Shown here: one piece after another, positions 8,397 through 16,875 of the stretch | Numbering within the stretch: the stretch's first letter is position 1 | Layout: the number at the start of each line of letters is the position of its first letter | DNA from: Mobiluncus curtisii subsp. curtisii ATCC 35241 | GTDB lineage: Bacteria; Actinomycetota; Actinomycetes; Actinomycetales; Actinomycetaceae | Assembly: GCF_000146285.1 (NCBI RefSeq) | Contig: NZ_GL385912.1 | Coordinates: 1,472,336-1,536,335 of the forward strand | Reading direction: 5' to 3' | DNA length: 64,000 nucleotides | Notes under the pieces: generated by a model | What the model was told of the DNA's origin: nothing | The model's input: only the letters and a program-made list of their open reading frames with translations | The model's database searches: none | Translations under genes and position numbers: made by a program

Positions 8397-9046
8397 TTAA
8401 AGGCGCGATTTTCGATTGTGACGGGACGCTGCTCGACACGATGCCGCTGTGGCGAGAGGCAGCCGGAAAATACTTGATGACCTTGGGGATAGAGGTCGAA
8501 AAAGGTTTGGGGGCGCAATTTTTCGAGATGACTTTGCCCGAGTCGGCTCGCCTGGTGCGCCAACGCTTCGGTTTGGACTTAACGGTCAACGAAGTCGTGA
8601 ATGGTATCAAAGATGCGGTCTATACCGGCTATCTCGAGGACGTGCAGCTCAAGCCCGGTGCCAGAGGTTTCTTGGAGGTGCTGTCCGAAGCGGGGGTGCC
8701 GATGACGGTGGTCAGTTCCGGTTCTGAGGGTCTGATTCGCCCGGCTTTTCGGCGTCTGGGGATTGAGGAGATGTTTGCCCAGTATTTTGCCTCCTCGGAG
8801 ACTGGGATGCATAAGCGCGAGCCGACTATGTTTTTGCAGGCGGCGGAGGCGATGGGCAGCGTGCCGGAGGATGCTTGGGTGTTTGAAGATGCGGTTTATG
8901 CGGTCCGGGTGGCGAATGCGGCTGGGTTTCACACGGTGGGAATTGCTGACGATGCCAGCCTGGGCGAGTCGGATGTTCTGGCGCGCGAGGCGGAGGCGTA
9001 CTGGGAGGAATATCCAGGGGAGATTCCCGATTTTATGCGTTCCTAG
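8393..9046 (+). CDS. HAD-family phosphatase (beta-phosphoglucomutase-like)
   Basis: About 217 residues. Motif I is FDCDGTLLD at the very N-terminus (nucleophile Asp plus Asp+2), motif II the Ser of VVSSGSEG, motif III the Lys in MHKREPTMF and motif IV WVFEDAVYAV. The helical cap between motifs I and II places it in the subfamily IA sugar-phosphate phosphatases/mutases. The ATG at 8393 overlaps the preceding stop codon and follows GGAAGG, so the longer upstream frame was rejected. Substrate unknown. Confidence 0.87.
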   Translation: MIKGAIFDCDGTLLDTMPLWREAAGKYLMTLGIEVEKGLGAQFFEMTLPESARLVRQRFGLDLTVNEVVNGIKDAVYTGYLEDVQLKPGARGFLEVLSEAGVPMTVVSSGSEGLIRPAFRRLGIEEMFAQYFASSETGMHKREPTMFLQAAEAMGSVPEDAWVFEDAVYAVRVANAAGFHTVGIADDASLGESDVLAREAEAYWEEYPGEIPDFMRS

Positions 9047-9072
9047 GATGGTGTCAGATATTGGAACGATTG

Positions 9073-9720
9073 TTACAATTGCCGGGGAATTTCCGGTAAC
9101 GTTCCGGTGGGCTGATTTGTGATGTTACCCTTCCTCTGGCGGCGTTTGGCGAGGAATTTTCGGGTCCGATGGGTGATAAATATGAGTCCGATGGCGATGA
9201 TTATCAAGAAAAAGATCACCAGGATGGGGATGAAGATAGCCGTCAGGGACATTGCCAGGGAAAATCCTTCTTCCGCGCCAGAAGCTACGGGGGCGGCAAG
9301 ACCGCCGGTAGCGGTGTTCAGAACGGGACGGCTGATTGTTTTGCCACCGTGAACTGTCAGTGCTACGACCACTCCCAGGACTATGCCTATCCAGGGATTA
9401 TGCGCCATCAGGGAGGAGTGTTCTTCAAAGTTCTTAGCGGCAGTTGCGGCGGTGAATATCAATCCGCCGGTGGCGGGGCGAATCACGGTGCTAATAGCAT
9501 CATTGATGCTGTCCAGTGCGGGTACTTTGTCGATGAAAAAATCCGCGAAGCACAGGATGGCTGCGATGGCGATAGCCCAAGGGGAGGCAATCCACGCGAG
9601 TTCGGCGGGTAGGGTGACGAAGCCGGTGAAACGCGCGACTAGGGCAACGATGAGGAAAGGGATGTAGGCGTTAAATCCTGCGGCAGCTGAGAGTCCCAGC
9701 CCTGTGAGCGTAGCAAGCAT
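9073..9720 (-). CDS. DUF4126 membrane protein
   Basis: This 215-residue protein has five or six hydrophobic segments. Its N-terminus (LTGLGLSAAAGFNAYIPFL) and the following FFIDKVPALDSINDAIST stretch are the recognisable core of DUF4126. The C-terminal tail is strongly basic (RTRKFLAKRRQRKGN). The function of the family is not known. It converges with the HAD gene and is the last ordinary chromosomal gene before the tRNA-Gly-associated island. Confidence 0.82.
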   Translation of the reverse strand: MLATLTGLGLSAAAGFNAYIPFLIVALVARFTGFVTLPAELAWIASPWAIAIAAILCFADFFIDKVPALDSINDAISTVIRPATGGLIFTAATAAKNFEEHSSLMAHNPWIGIVLGVVVALTVHGGKTISRPVLNTATGGLAAPVASGAEEGFSLAMSLTAIFIPILVIFFLIIIAIGLIFITHRTRKFLAKRRQRKGNITNQPTGTLPEIPRQL

Positions 9721-9837
9721 AAGTAGACTTTAGCGTTATTCCTTGTGAGATGCTGATTTTTGTCTCTCTGGAATAACGGGAAAACAGAGCATCTGGCTGT
9801 TGGTGCTAGAATGTGGCATACTGTTGTAGTTTGAACT

Positions 9838-9908
9838 GCGGGCGTAGTTCATCGGTAGAACGACAGCTTCCCAAGCTGTAAAGGCGGGTTCGATTCCCGT
9901 CGCCCGCT
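9838..9908 (+). tRNA. tRNA-Gly (anticodon CCC)
   Basis: A 71-base cloverleaf can be drawn. The acceptor stem pairs GCGGGCG with CGCCCGC. The D-arm is GTTC-ATCGGTA-GAAC. The anticodon stem ACAGC/GCTGT encloses TTCCCAA, giving anticodon CCC. The T-arm is GCGGG-TTCGATT-CCCGT, and the discriminator base is T. CCA is not encoded. The 3' end of this gene borders the accessory island and is the likely integration target. Confidence 0.95.
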
Positions 9909-9910
9909 CT

Positions 9911-9946
9911 GTTGAAGATGCCGAGCTTTTGCTCGGCATCTTCAAC
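9911..9946 (+). terminator. Perfect 16-bp hairpin just after tRNA-Gly
   Basis: GTTGAAGATGCCGAGC (9911-9926), loop TTTT, then its exact complement (9931-9946). It begins two bases after the tRNA and probably ends the tRNA transcript, although no long T-run follows. Confidence 0.7.
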
Positions 9947-9958
9947 ATTTAGCGGACT

Positions 9959-9974
9959 GCGACGGGAATCGAAC
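9959..9974 (-). repeat. Inverted 16-base copy of the tRNA-Gly T-arm
   Basis: GCGACGGGAATCGAAC here is the exact reverse complement of 9888-9903 inside tRNA-Gly. It may be a remnant of an attachment site or of a second, inverted tRNA. No other part of a tRNA can be folded around it. Confidence 0.75.
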
Positions 9975-10030
9975 AAGTTCGCTCAGCGGCATCGAGCGTA
10001 GCGAGAATGAGCCGCTGAGTAAAACGGTGG

Positions 10031-10076
10031 AGGCGTTAAAAAACGGCACCGATGTGCCGTTTTAGCCGGAACGCCT
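10031..10076. terminator. Two-layer hairpin, possible bidirectional terminator
   Basis: AAAACGGCAC (10040-10049), loop CGAT, GTGCCGTTTT (10054-10063) make a 10-bp stem with T/A-rich ends. An outer AGGCGTT/AACGCCT pair (10031-10037, 10070-10076) encloses it. Another stem (CTCAGCGGC with GCCGCTGAG, about 9982-10019) lies just before. On the minus strand it would end the restriction operon. Confidence 0.55.
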
Positions 10077-10380
10077 TAACAATCCTCTGTTGCCTGCTCC
10101 ATTTCCACGTTCAATTTGATACAAAGAATGAGCGTGGATTTTTGCTTCTAGGGCAAGCATTTTGGCTTGATAACAAGGGATTGTGGCGTTTGAGAACTCC
10201 TCCAGCGCGAGCTTGAATACCCTTTTCATGCACCACAGTTCCTCTCTTGGTGGCGATATGCTCGCTACTCAATGGCAGGCGCGAAAAAGTATAGGCTCGC
10301 GCGAAAAGGTTAAGCACTGCGACTGACATAGTTTGCGTAAGCAACATTCAACGAAAACCGGCAATATGAGCGACCATCAA
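10077..10380. other. Gene-poor stretch after the restriction operon
   Basis: No convincing gene is seen. A 78-codon open frame on the minus strand (10111-10347) has a composition typical of chance translation and no clear ribosome-binding site, so it is not called. Confidence 0.5.
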
Positions 10381-11844
10381 TTAGAGCTCTAAGTCAACAA
10401 GTGACATCTCTTGATCGCCCAGATAACACTCGTAGAATCGCTCCGCTGGAACAAGTCTAACGGCAATCGGAGATAGACCGAGCCTAGACAACATTCCAAA
10501 CGTGACATACCCATCAGCCTGAACGAAATCTCCGTCTGAGGGCATAAGAAAACTATTGACAACCCTGAACGGTTCCTTCTGATTCCTAAGCAGTTCTCGA
10601 TATGCGAGCTCATATAGGTACTGCTTCGTCACATCAGCAACACCTGGCTGCCCTGATATCGATTCCTTGGTAACGGTCGGAACAAAGTACTTAGCATCCA
10701 AGACATAAAAAACTATGCCCTCATCATCGTGTTCGACACGAAGAATATCGGGTTCAAGCGTACCTGGTGCAGCAATAGAGAACTCACCGTCTTTGCCCAC
10801 CGAGTGCCACTCAGGACGCTCGATAACTGTAAGCAAGGTCGGATTACTCGGCGCGTGAACGATCCCCTCTGCCAAGAGACCGAGTTGGTGTAAGGGTGTT
10901 TTCATCTGGTTGCCGAGAACTTGAGAACAAACTTCCTGCCAGACCAGGTTGAACGATGAGGTGCCGAAAAGATTAAGAGTGCCGTCACTGAAGGAGTCGG
11001 TCCGACCAGAGACAAATGCATAGATTGCTTTGAGAACCAGTTGCTTTCTCGTGTTAAACTCGTTGCTTAATTCACGTTGGAGGCGATACTGTACATACTC
11101 CAAATCACCCATGTCTGACAAAGACTCGTCCGAAATTCGGGCAGGTGTTAGTTCGAAAATCTGGAGAAGTCCCGCCGCTTCAAGCTGTTCGGTAACCGCA
11201 GTCACGACGCAAGCATGAAGTCTCCTAAAAAAGTCTGTTGTATCTTCAACGCTCTTAGCAGTTTGCAACTCGAAGTATATGGGTTGATCTTCTACAAGTA
11301 ACGCATATGATCCCGCAATAGTTTTATCCCACAGAATCTGCCCGTGACCATTAATCTCCACAACGTCGGAGCGAGTGGCATAGAGACCAAACTCGAAGTA
11401 GTCCCTAAGGATAAACAACATGACGGGTACAAGATTGAGTGACCATGTTTGAGAGTCTGGATCAAATATGCGAAGTGGTTGACCATCTGATCCATATTTT
11501 TCGATTACTCGCATCACTTGGTGCATTTTTACATGGCTGTATCCAGTCTTAAGGAAGTACTTCGGGTATACAATCACAACCCATTCTGAAATGGAAACGA
11601 GCCCGACATACTTGAATAAGTAATAGAATCCACTATCTGCATTGGTGATCTCAGCAATGACTACATCATCCTCGTTTAGCACCGATAGGTCACGCTGGAA
11701 GCTCGATTGCCGAACCACTTTAATTACGTCAACTTCACGCAAGCGTCTGATCAAGGTTGCGGTCGAGGGCTCGTCAGATTGAAAGATGACCTGCAAATCT
11801 GTGAAAGTGTATCGGACCTGTTCCTGAACCAGTATGGACTTCAT
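10381..11844 (-). CDS. LlaJI-family restriction endonuclease subunit (R2, McrC-like)
   Basis: This 487-residue protein is the last gene of the restriction-modification operon. A PD-(D/E)xK nuclease core is visible as EPDI (Asp366) followed by VLDAKYF (Asp383, Lys385). It resembles McrC and the LlaJI R2 protein (Pfam RE_LlaJI). R2 supplies the nuclease and depends on the McrB-like GTPase encoded just upstream. The spacing (6 bases after that gene) fits one transcript. The N-terminal half probably contacts DNA or the GTPase. The gene appears intact and, like the rest of the operon, is visibly richer in A and T than the flanking chromosome. Confidence 0.85.
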   Translation of the reverse strand: MKSILVQEQVRYTFTDLQVIFQSDEPSTATLIRRLREVDVIKVVRQSSFQRDLSVLNEDDVVIAEITNADSGFYYLFKYVGLVSISEWVVIVYPKYFLKTGYSHVKMHQVMRVIEKYGSDGQPLRIFDPDSQTWSLNLVPVMLFILRDYFEFGLYATRSDVVEINGHGQILWDKTIAGSYALLVEDQPIYFELQTAKSVEDTTDFFRRLHACVVTAVTEQLEAAGLLQIFELTPARISDESLSDMGDLEYVQYRLQRELSNEFNTRKQLVLKAIYAFVSGRTDSFSDGTLNLFGTSSFNLVWQEVCSQVLGNQMKTPLHQLGLLAEGIVHAPSNPTLLTVIERPEWHSVGKDGEFSIAAPGTLEPDILRVEHDDEGIVFYVLDAKYFVPTVTKESISGQPGVADVTKQYLYELAYRELLRNQKEPFRVVNSFLMPSDGDFVQADGYVTFGMLSRLGLSPIAVRLVPAERFYECYLGDQEMSLVDLEL

Positions 11845-11850
11845 TAGAGG

Positions 11851-13713
11851 CTACTGTGCTAGTTCTGTAGGTGTTTCACCATCGTCTTCAAGATTCACGA
11901 GTGGTTCTGCTGCTACTCTCGCAGAAACGGCTGACACGATCTGCGGATTAAAGATCTCGATTCCGACTTCGTTAAATTCTCTGACTAGGTCGGAGTACCT
12001 TAAGCCAGCAGACCGAGAGCCACTGAAAACAGACTTCCTGATTTGCTTGGCCGCATCCTCATATAGGTACATGAGGACTTTGTGAGAGAAGACGCCAATA
12101 AATCGGCTACTTTCTATTTCATCCCCATTTTCAGGCACAACAATGTCTCGTGCCAAGAAATATGGGCCCAGGTGCTTGTCCTCATTGATTCCCTTTTCCG
12201 CAAGGAAATCGTTGATCGACTTCCTTAACGAATTCCACTCAATGTGGCGTACGGAGTCGCCTGTCCCGAGCTCAACCCACTTATTGCGAAGATCCTGATC
12301 ATTGTCGTTAATTCCCACGTAATCGAACGTCCAGCGTCTCTTGAATGCTGTGTCGACGGGATAAACGCCTTGGTCGGCGCTATTCATCGAGGCCCAAATA
12401 AACATGTTGTCCGGAATTCTTATTTCCTGAAGACTTGATGCTGTCGCATCTAACTCACGAACAAGGTAGGCGAGCATATCCTCAGATGGAGAGATCGAAT
12501 ACTGGCTAGCGTTTTCGATGTTTCGATCTAGAAGTTGAAAAATGTCTCCGAACACAGCGGCAGTGTTCGCTCGATTGATCTCTTCAATAAGTAACAAGCA
12601 AGGACAGGGAGTTCCTTCTTTGATACTCTTTAGAGCCTTGACAAGTACACGCATGAACGGCCCTGGAACGTAGCGGTAGCTGATTCTTTCAAGCCCATTA
12701 TCGTCCGTAACTGGAACAGGCTTGTAGGTCCCCACAAAATGAGCGTACGAATAGTCCGGGTAAAAAGTTACTCGCTCAAATTCTCCGCCATTTGCGAGAA
12801 GAATACGCGCATCGTTCTCCAAACTAAAGCTCTTACCAGTGCCAGGAGCACCAAATACGATTCTGTTGCGAGGCAGATCAACATCAGCTACTAATCCGCT
12901 AATCTCCGAGATGCTGCTGGATCGATTCAGGTCATCCTCCAGATGTAAAAGACTCGGCAGGGGATCCATGGTGCCAGAGTATTCGGTTGGCATGACTGTT
13001 GTTAGCTCTCTCATTAGAACTTGAACGGATTCAGCACATTCAGAGATGACAAACTGGCGGTCTCCTCGATAAATTTCCGCGAACTTATCAACTTCTGATT
13101 GCAGAATAATGGGCAGTTGCTGACGTTCAGACAGGGCGAGGATATCGCTGAACCTCTTGTCTACATCAAGTTGAAAATCACGCTGAGAAATATTCGGCCG
13201 ATCTGACTTATCCTTTCCTCCACTGAAAACAACAGACTTGACAATTAGCGCAACCTTGCTCGTCCCGAGCGCTCCCTGGTCAACTTCCAAATCCATCGTC
13301 TGGAGCCAGAAATTTCCCTGCGCAAGTACAGATGTGCTGAGGTTGTCAGGATTACGAATCGCACACGCGGATGGAAGCATCAGGAAAGCCGAGATAACTT
13401 GACCCGGATTATCTTTCGTGTTCACGCTGAGCTTCATGTTGCTATTCCCAGCACCGCGGGATTTTATTTCATATGAACCATCTGGGTCATCAAGGTAAAC
13501 CTGAGACAAAGTGTCATGATTCTTGATATCGAACCTGAAAACACCGAGCCTTCCATCCAACATGGATGGCGACTGTAGGTTGCCAGACTCATCGAGAAAC
13601 TTCCCAGATAAAAAGGCTTGTCCGCCCCCAGAATTATTGTTGTAGTTCAGACGAAAATCAGGAGCTCCCTGGGGGTAGACCAGACCCCCTTCAAGTTCAT
13701 TAAAGTAAGACAT
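11851..13713 (-). CDS. McrB-like AAA+ GTPase subunit of LlaJI-type restriction system (R1)
   Basis: This 620-residue protein has Walker A GAPGTGKS at about 288-295, Walker B LLLIEEINRANTAAVFGD with the McrB-type EEINRAN signature, and ASMNSADQGVYPVD, matching the MNTAD nucleotide-specificity motif of McrB. An Arg finger candidate is in DTAFKRRWTFDY. The first 280 residues are unlike McrB and are presumably the DNA-recognition part. In the LlaJI system this subunit hydrolyses GTP, moves along DNA and drives cleavage by R2. It lies 11 bases after the second methyltransferase gene. Confidence 0.88.
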   Translation of the reverse strand: MSYFNELEGGLVYPQGAPDFRLNYNNNSGGGQAFLSGKFLDESGNLQSPSMLDGRLGVFRFDIKNHDTLSQVYLDDPDGSYEIKSRGAGNSNMKLSVNTKDNPGQVISAFLMLPSACAIRNPDNLSTSVLAQGNFWLQTMDLEVDQGALGTSKVALIVKSVVFSGGKDKSDRPNISQRDFQLDVDKRFSDILALSERQQLPIILQSEVDKFAEIYRGDRQFVISECAESVQVLMRELTTVMPTEYSGTMDPLPSLLHLEDDLNRSSSISEISGLVADVDLPRNRIVFGAPGTGKSFSLENDARILLANGGEFERVTFYPDYSYAHFVGTYKPVPVTDDNGLERISYRYVPGPFMRVLVKALKSIKEGTPCPCLLLIEEINRANTAAVFGDIFQLLDRNIENASQYSISPSEDMLAYLVRELDATASSLQEIRIPDNMFIWASMNSADQGVYPVDTAFKRRWTFDYVGINDNDQDLRNKWVELGTGDSVRHIEWNSLRKSINDFLAEKGINEDKHLGPYFLARDIVVPENGDEIESSRFIGVFSHKVLMYLYEDAAKQIRKSVFSGSRSAGLRYSDLVREFNEVGIEIFNPQIVSAVSARVAAEPLVNLEDDGETPTELAQ

Positions 13714-13724
13714 GCCCTAGCCCC

Positions 13725-14618
13725 TCAACTCTCTCTATCGATAATCTTTGATATACATTCTGCTACGTATTTCGCAAGAGCAGGAGGTACGGCATTACCA
13801 ATAGCCAGTTCCACACCAGTCTTCGGTCCGACAAAGTTGAAGCTGTCTGGAAAAGTCTGTAGATAGCCACGTTCTCTGGTGGTCAGCGCTCGGACGCCAT
13901 TCTCAATCAGCGCGGCATCCCCATGGTGTGGCTTGTAGTTCGCCGGGATTGGCCTATTGATCCCTCTGACGGTCGCAGCTGGTTCGTCGACACTAAAGAC
14001 TCCTCGGCGCGCATAGCTACGGGGATGCATATAGTAATAACCCGTGCCAAGCCGGTCACCTAAATAGTCGCGGACAGTCATTTGCTGCTTGGCCAAGCCA
14101 GATTCTAGATATTTATCCAAGAATCCATCGGGCGCTCCGAGTCTACCGACAAGAAAAAATCGCCGGCGCTTTTGCGGAACCCCACACAGACTTGCATCAA
14201 GCACTTTCGAGCTCAAACCGTATCCAGCGTCTGAGAGCATCGCTTTCATAACCGGCAAAGTGCTGAAACGCTCGATGTTGTAGACATTCTCGAAGACTAC
14301 CCACTTTGGCTTCACACGAACAACAATCTCAGCAAATCGAATTGTCAAGTTTGCTCGTTGACCTAGTTTCCGCTTACCAGCAATCGAGTAGTCTTGGCAC
14401 GGCGGACCTCCGATAATCACATCCGGCTTCGCCTGCTCGATTATCTCTAGAGCTTCATCAGTAGCTAGGTCAATATTATGAATCGGATGTTGGAAATTCT
14501 CCTTGTAGATGTCAACCGCGGGTTGCCAATTATCAAATGCAGCGACAACCTGATATCCACCCTGTTCAAACCCAAGTGACATTCCTCCGCAACCGGAGAA
14601 TAGATCAATCACTCTCAT
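13725..14618 (-). CDS. DNA (cytosine-5) methyltransferase 2 of LlaJI-type system
   Basis: About 297 residues from the ATG at 14618, chosen because AGAGGGG precedes it and motif I follows at once (VIDLFSGCGGMSLGF). Motif IV has the catalytic Cys74 in GGPPCQDYSIAG, motif VI ENV is in VVFENV, motif VIII is PQKRRRF, and motif X is AIGNAVPPALAKYV. The target-recognition region lies between VIII and IX and differs from that of the partner enzyme. Two m5C enzymes would be needed to protect each strand of an asymmetric site, as in LlaJI. It overlaps the upstream methyltransferase gene by 14 bases. Confidence 0.92.
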   Translation of the reverse strand: MRVIDLFSGCGGMSLGFEQGGYQVVAAFDNWQPAVDIYKENFQHPIHNIDLATDEALEIIEQAKPDVIIGGPPCQDYSIAGKRKLGQRANLTIRFAEIVVRVKPKWVVFENVYNIERFSTLPVMKAMLSDAGYGLSSKVLDASLCGVPQKRRRFFLVGRLGAPDGFLDKYLESGLAKQQMTVRDYLGDRLGTGYYYMHPRSYARRGVFSVDEPAATVRGINRPIPANYKPHHGDAALIENGVRALTTRERGYLQTFPDSFNFVGPKTGVELAIGNAVPPALAKYVAECISKIIDRES

Positions 14619-15534
14619 TCGCCACCCCTCTTGCGATATGCCTTTGCAACGCATCGGCGACATACTTCGCAAGGTTGACTGGGACTGCATTTCCAATCAT
14701 CGAATTCTGGTCTGACTTACCTCCGAGAAACTCAAATTCTTCAGGAAAAGTCTGGATAAGGCTCCGCTCTTTCGGGGTAAGTCCACGCACTTCACTGACC
14801 GGAGCTGAGTCATTTGGGTGGCCTTTGTACCCACTTGGGATCGGTCGATCAACAGCTCGAATCGTCATTGACGGTTCGTAGATGCTAAATACCCCACGTC
14901 GGTTGTAGTTCGTTGGAACCCTGAAGTAGTTTTCAATCCCTAGCGAATCACCTAGATAATTGAAAATGCTCATTGGTTCTGGCGAAAGGGCTCTTTCTAA
15001 TTCAGCGTCAAGGAATCCATCATCTTCCTTTTGCCCGCCTACAACAAACATTCGCTTGCGACTCTGCGGAACTCCACAATACGCTGCGTCCAGAATCGTT
15101 TGGGTTAAACCAAATCCCGCCTTCTTGAAGTTTGCCAGCGCTGCTCGGAACGACTCAGTGTTGCGGATTGTCGCGACGTTCTCCATCACGAAATAGGACG
15201 GTCTAATGTCGGCGATAATTTCAGAGAACTTGACCGATAGAATTGCTCTGCCTCTGGTTTCATCTTGGTGTCCAGCTGTCGAGAAGTCTTGGCATGGTGG
15301 TCCACCGATAACCAAGTCTGGCTCGAACTGGGTGATACTTTCTACCGATTCAGCGACATTCGACAAGTCTTGTTCAACAGCTGGATGATCAAAATTGGCG
15401 CGATAAACTCGTAGGGCAGGCGCCCAGTTTTCATAGGCAGCAACTACGTCAAAACCTGCCATCTCAAAGCCAAGAGACATACCTCCACAACCCGAGAATA
15501 AGTCCACACAACGCAACTTTGCCAACTTGCCCAA
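14605..15534 (-). CDS. DNA (cytosine-5) methyltransferase 1 of LlaJI-type system
   Basis: This 309-residue enzyme has motif I CVDLFSGCGGMSLGF, motif IV with catalytic Cys81 in GGPPCQDFSTAG, motif VI VMENV, motif VIII QSRKRMF and motif X MIGNAVPVNLAKYV. It is the first gene of the operon. The start is uncertain: TTG at 15534 follows GGAAGG closely, and a second in-frame TTG lies at 15525. An IS3-family element ends 25 bases upstream, so the original promoter or a few N-terminal codons may have been displaced; the frame stays open up to the IS end. The catalytic core is complete. Confidence 0.9.
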   Translation of the reverse strand: MGKLAKLRCVDLFSGCGGMSLGFEMAGFDVVAAYENWAPALRVYRANFDHPAVEQDLSNVAESVESITQFEPDLVIGGPPCQDFSTAGHQDETRGRAILSVKFSEIIADIRPSYFVMENVATIRNTESFRAALANFKKAGFGLTQTILDAAYCGVPQSRKRMFVVGGQKEDDGFLDAELERALSPEPMSIFNYLGDSLGIENYFRVPTNYNRRGVFSIYEPSMTIRAVDRPIPSGYKGHPNDSAPVSEVRGLTPKERSLIQTFPEEFEFLGGKSDQNSMIGNAVPVNLAKYVADALQRHIARGVANESD

Positions 15535-15633
15535 AACCTTCCGCTTGCAACCTAGGTATGAAGCGTACTGGGTTTTGTTCCGCTTCTTATACGGGGGTCA
15601 ATTCGTTGACCCGTGTTTGATTATAGCTGGTGA

Positions 15634-16495
15634 TTATCTCGCTGGGGGGGTTCTGTAGCCGAGTGCCTCGTGTAGGCGCTCGTGATTCCACCAGTGGACC
15701 CAGTTCAACGTGGCGAACTCTACCTAGGTCAAAGAAGCCCATGATTGTGAATAGATGAGCTCGGTCTTATATAGGCCGTTGACCGCTTCGGCTAGCGCGT
15801 TATCGTAGCTACCTCCCACACTGCCGGTGGAGGGTTTGATTCCCCAGTGAGCGTGTTTCTCGTTATAGGTAATACTCGTGTACTGAAATCCGTGATCCGA
15901 GTGGTGGACCAAGCCAGACAGGTGCTCTCTAGCGTTCATGATTGCCTGCTCCAGCGCTTCCAGCGGCAATGCCTCTGTTTTCAGTCCATCTGGTTGCCCA
16001 ACCCACAATCTTCCTGGAGAACACGTCAGTGACGAATGCTGTATAAACAAATCCTGAAATAGTACGCACATAAGTGATATCAGCGACCCATAATTCATTG
16101 GGTTTGCCAGCATTGAAACTACGCTTAACCAGACCCTGGCGCAAATCCACAGCCTGTGATTGCCTGGTCGTGACCGGTGTGCGACCCCGGCGGGCACCGG
16201 CAATCCCAGCGATTCTCATAATCCTGGCAACCTGGTCACGACCAACCTTCCAACCGGAGCGTCTAGCGTGCCCCATCTTGCGTATCCCGTAAACCCCGAA
16301 ATTATGGGCGCGAATAGTTGCCAACTCCCTAGCAAGTATCTGATCACGCACACTTCTAGCACTTGCCGGCCTGCTCTTCGCCGCACGATAACCATGAGGA
16401 GTAATAAACCCTCCTTCCAAGCTAGCCCCCAGTGTCCGGCAAATCGGCGCGACCCCGAAACGATCCTTATATGCGTCAATATAGGCGATCATCAT
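15634..16495 (-). pseudogene. IS3 transposase orfB (rve/DDE integrase), frameshifted and with a nonsense codon
   Basis: The upstream part (16495 to about 15990) encodes the HTH_21 region (SVRDQILARELATIRA, FGVYGIRKM) and the start of the catalytic core (NELWVADITYVRT). The frame then shifts by one base near 15990. The second part, read in the next frame, holds HHSDHGFQYTSI and SYDNALAEAVNGLYKTELI. A TAG at 15724-15726 interrupts the last segment, after which the frame resumes as WVHWWNHERLHEALGYRTP before the natural stop at 15634. Two independent lesions mean no functional transposase. Confidence 0.88.
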
Positions 16496-16807
16496 CGGGC
16501 CGGTCGGTCGAGCTCCGCTGCGAAAAAACCGAGGCAGTTTTCAAAATCTCATTCGCTCTACGCAGCTCGGCAACCTCACGCTTAAGCCGTTTGACTTCCT
16601 CGTGTTCTTCACGGGTCATCCCCTGCCGCTCACCCGTGTTCACAAGATGCCGCTCATACCAACGGCGCAATGACTCATTCGCAACCCCCAGCTTCGCAGC
16701 GATCTCATTAACCGCCCTCCACTGCGAACACGAACGATCAGCAGCCAACGGATCAGAAAGCAACCGCACCGCACAATCCTTAAATCCTGGGAATACCTCT
16801 TAGGCAT
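16476..16807 (-). pseudogene. IS3 transposase orfA, frameshifted near the start
   Basis: MPKRYSQD begins at the ATG at 16807. The frame is then lost by one missing base in a T-run, and the remainder reads on in another frame: VRLLSDPLAADRS, an HTH segment with VNEIAAKLGVANESLRRWY, and a Leu/Glu-rich coiled coil ending in AELRRANEILK. The end overlaps orfB, as expected for programmed frameshifting in IS3 elements. Confidence 0.82.
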
Positions 16808-16875
16808 ATCCCTAATCCTCTCAAAAACAGATAAGAACAAAACCCAGTACGCTTCAGTATTTCATGCTTGAGGGC

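Larger units (their letters stand above)
15559..16856 (-). mobile_element. IS3-family insertion sequence with intact ends, dead transposase
   Basis: A 22-base terminal repeat starting TGAAGCGTACTGGG at 15559-15580 is repeated exactly in inverted orientation at 16835-16856, giving TG...CA ends. The trinucleotide GTA flanks both ends (15556-15558 and 16857-16859), a 3-base target duplication. The 1298-base element carries overlapping orfA and orfB on the minus strand, the usual IS3 plan. Both genes carry lesions, so it cannot move by itself. Confidence 0.92.

Noticed and set aside
10111-10347. 78-codon open frame on the minus strand after the restriction operon
   Set aside because: Chance-like composition, no clear ribosome-binding site and no recognisable family; it overlaps no known signal.
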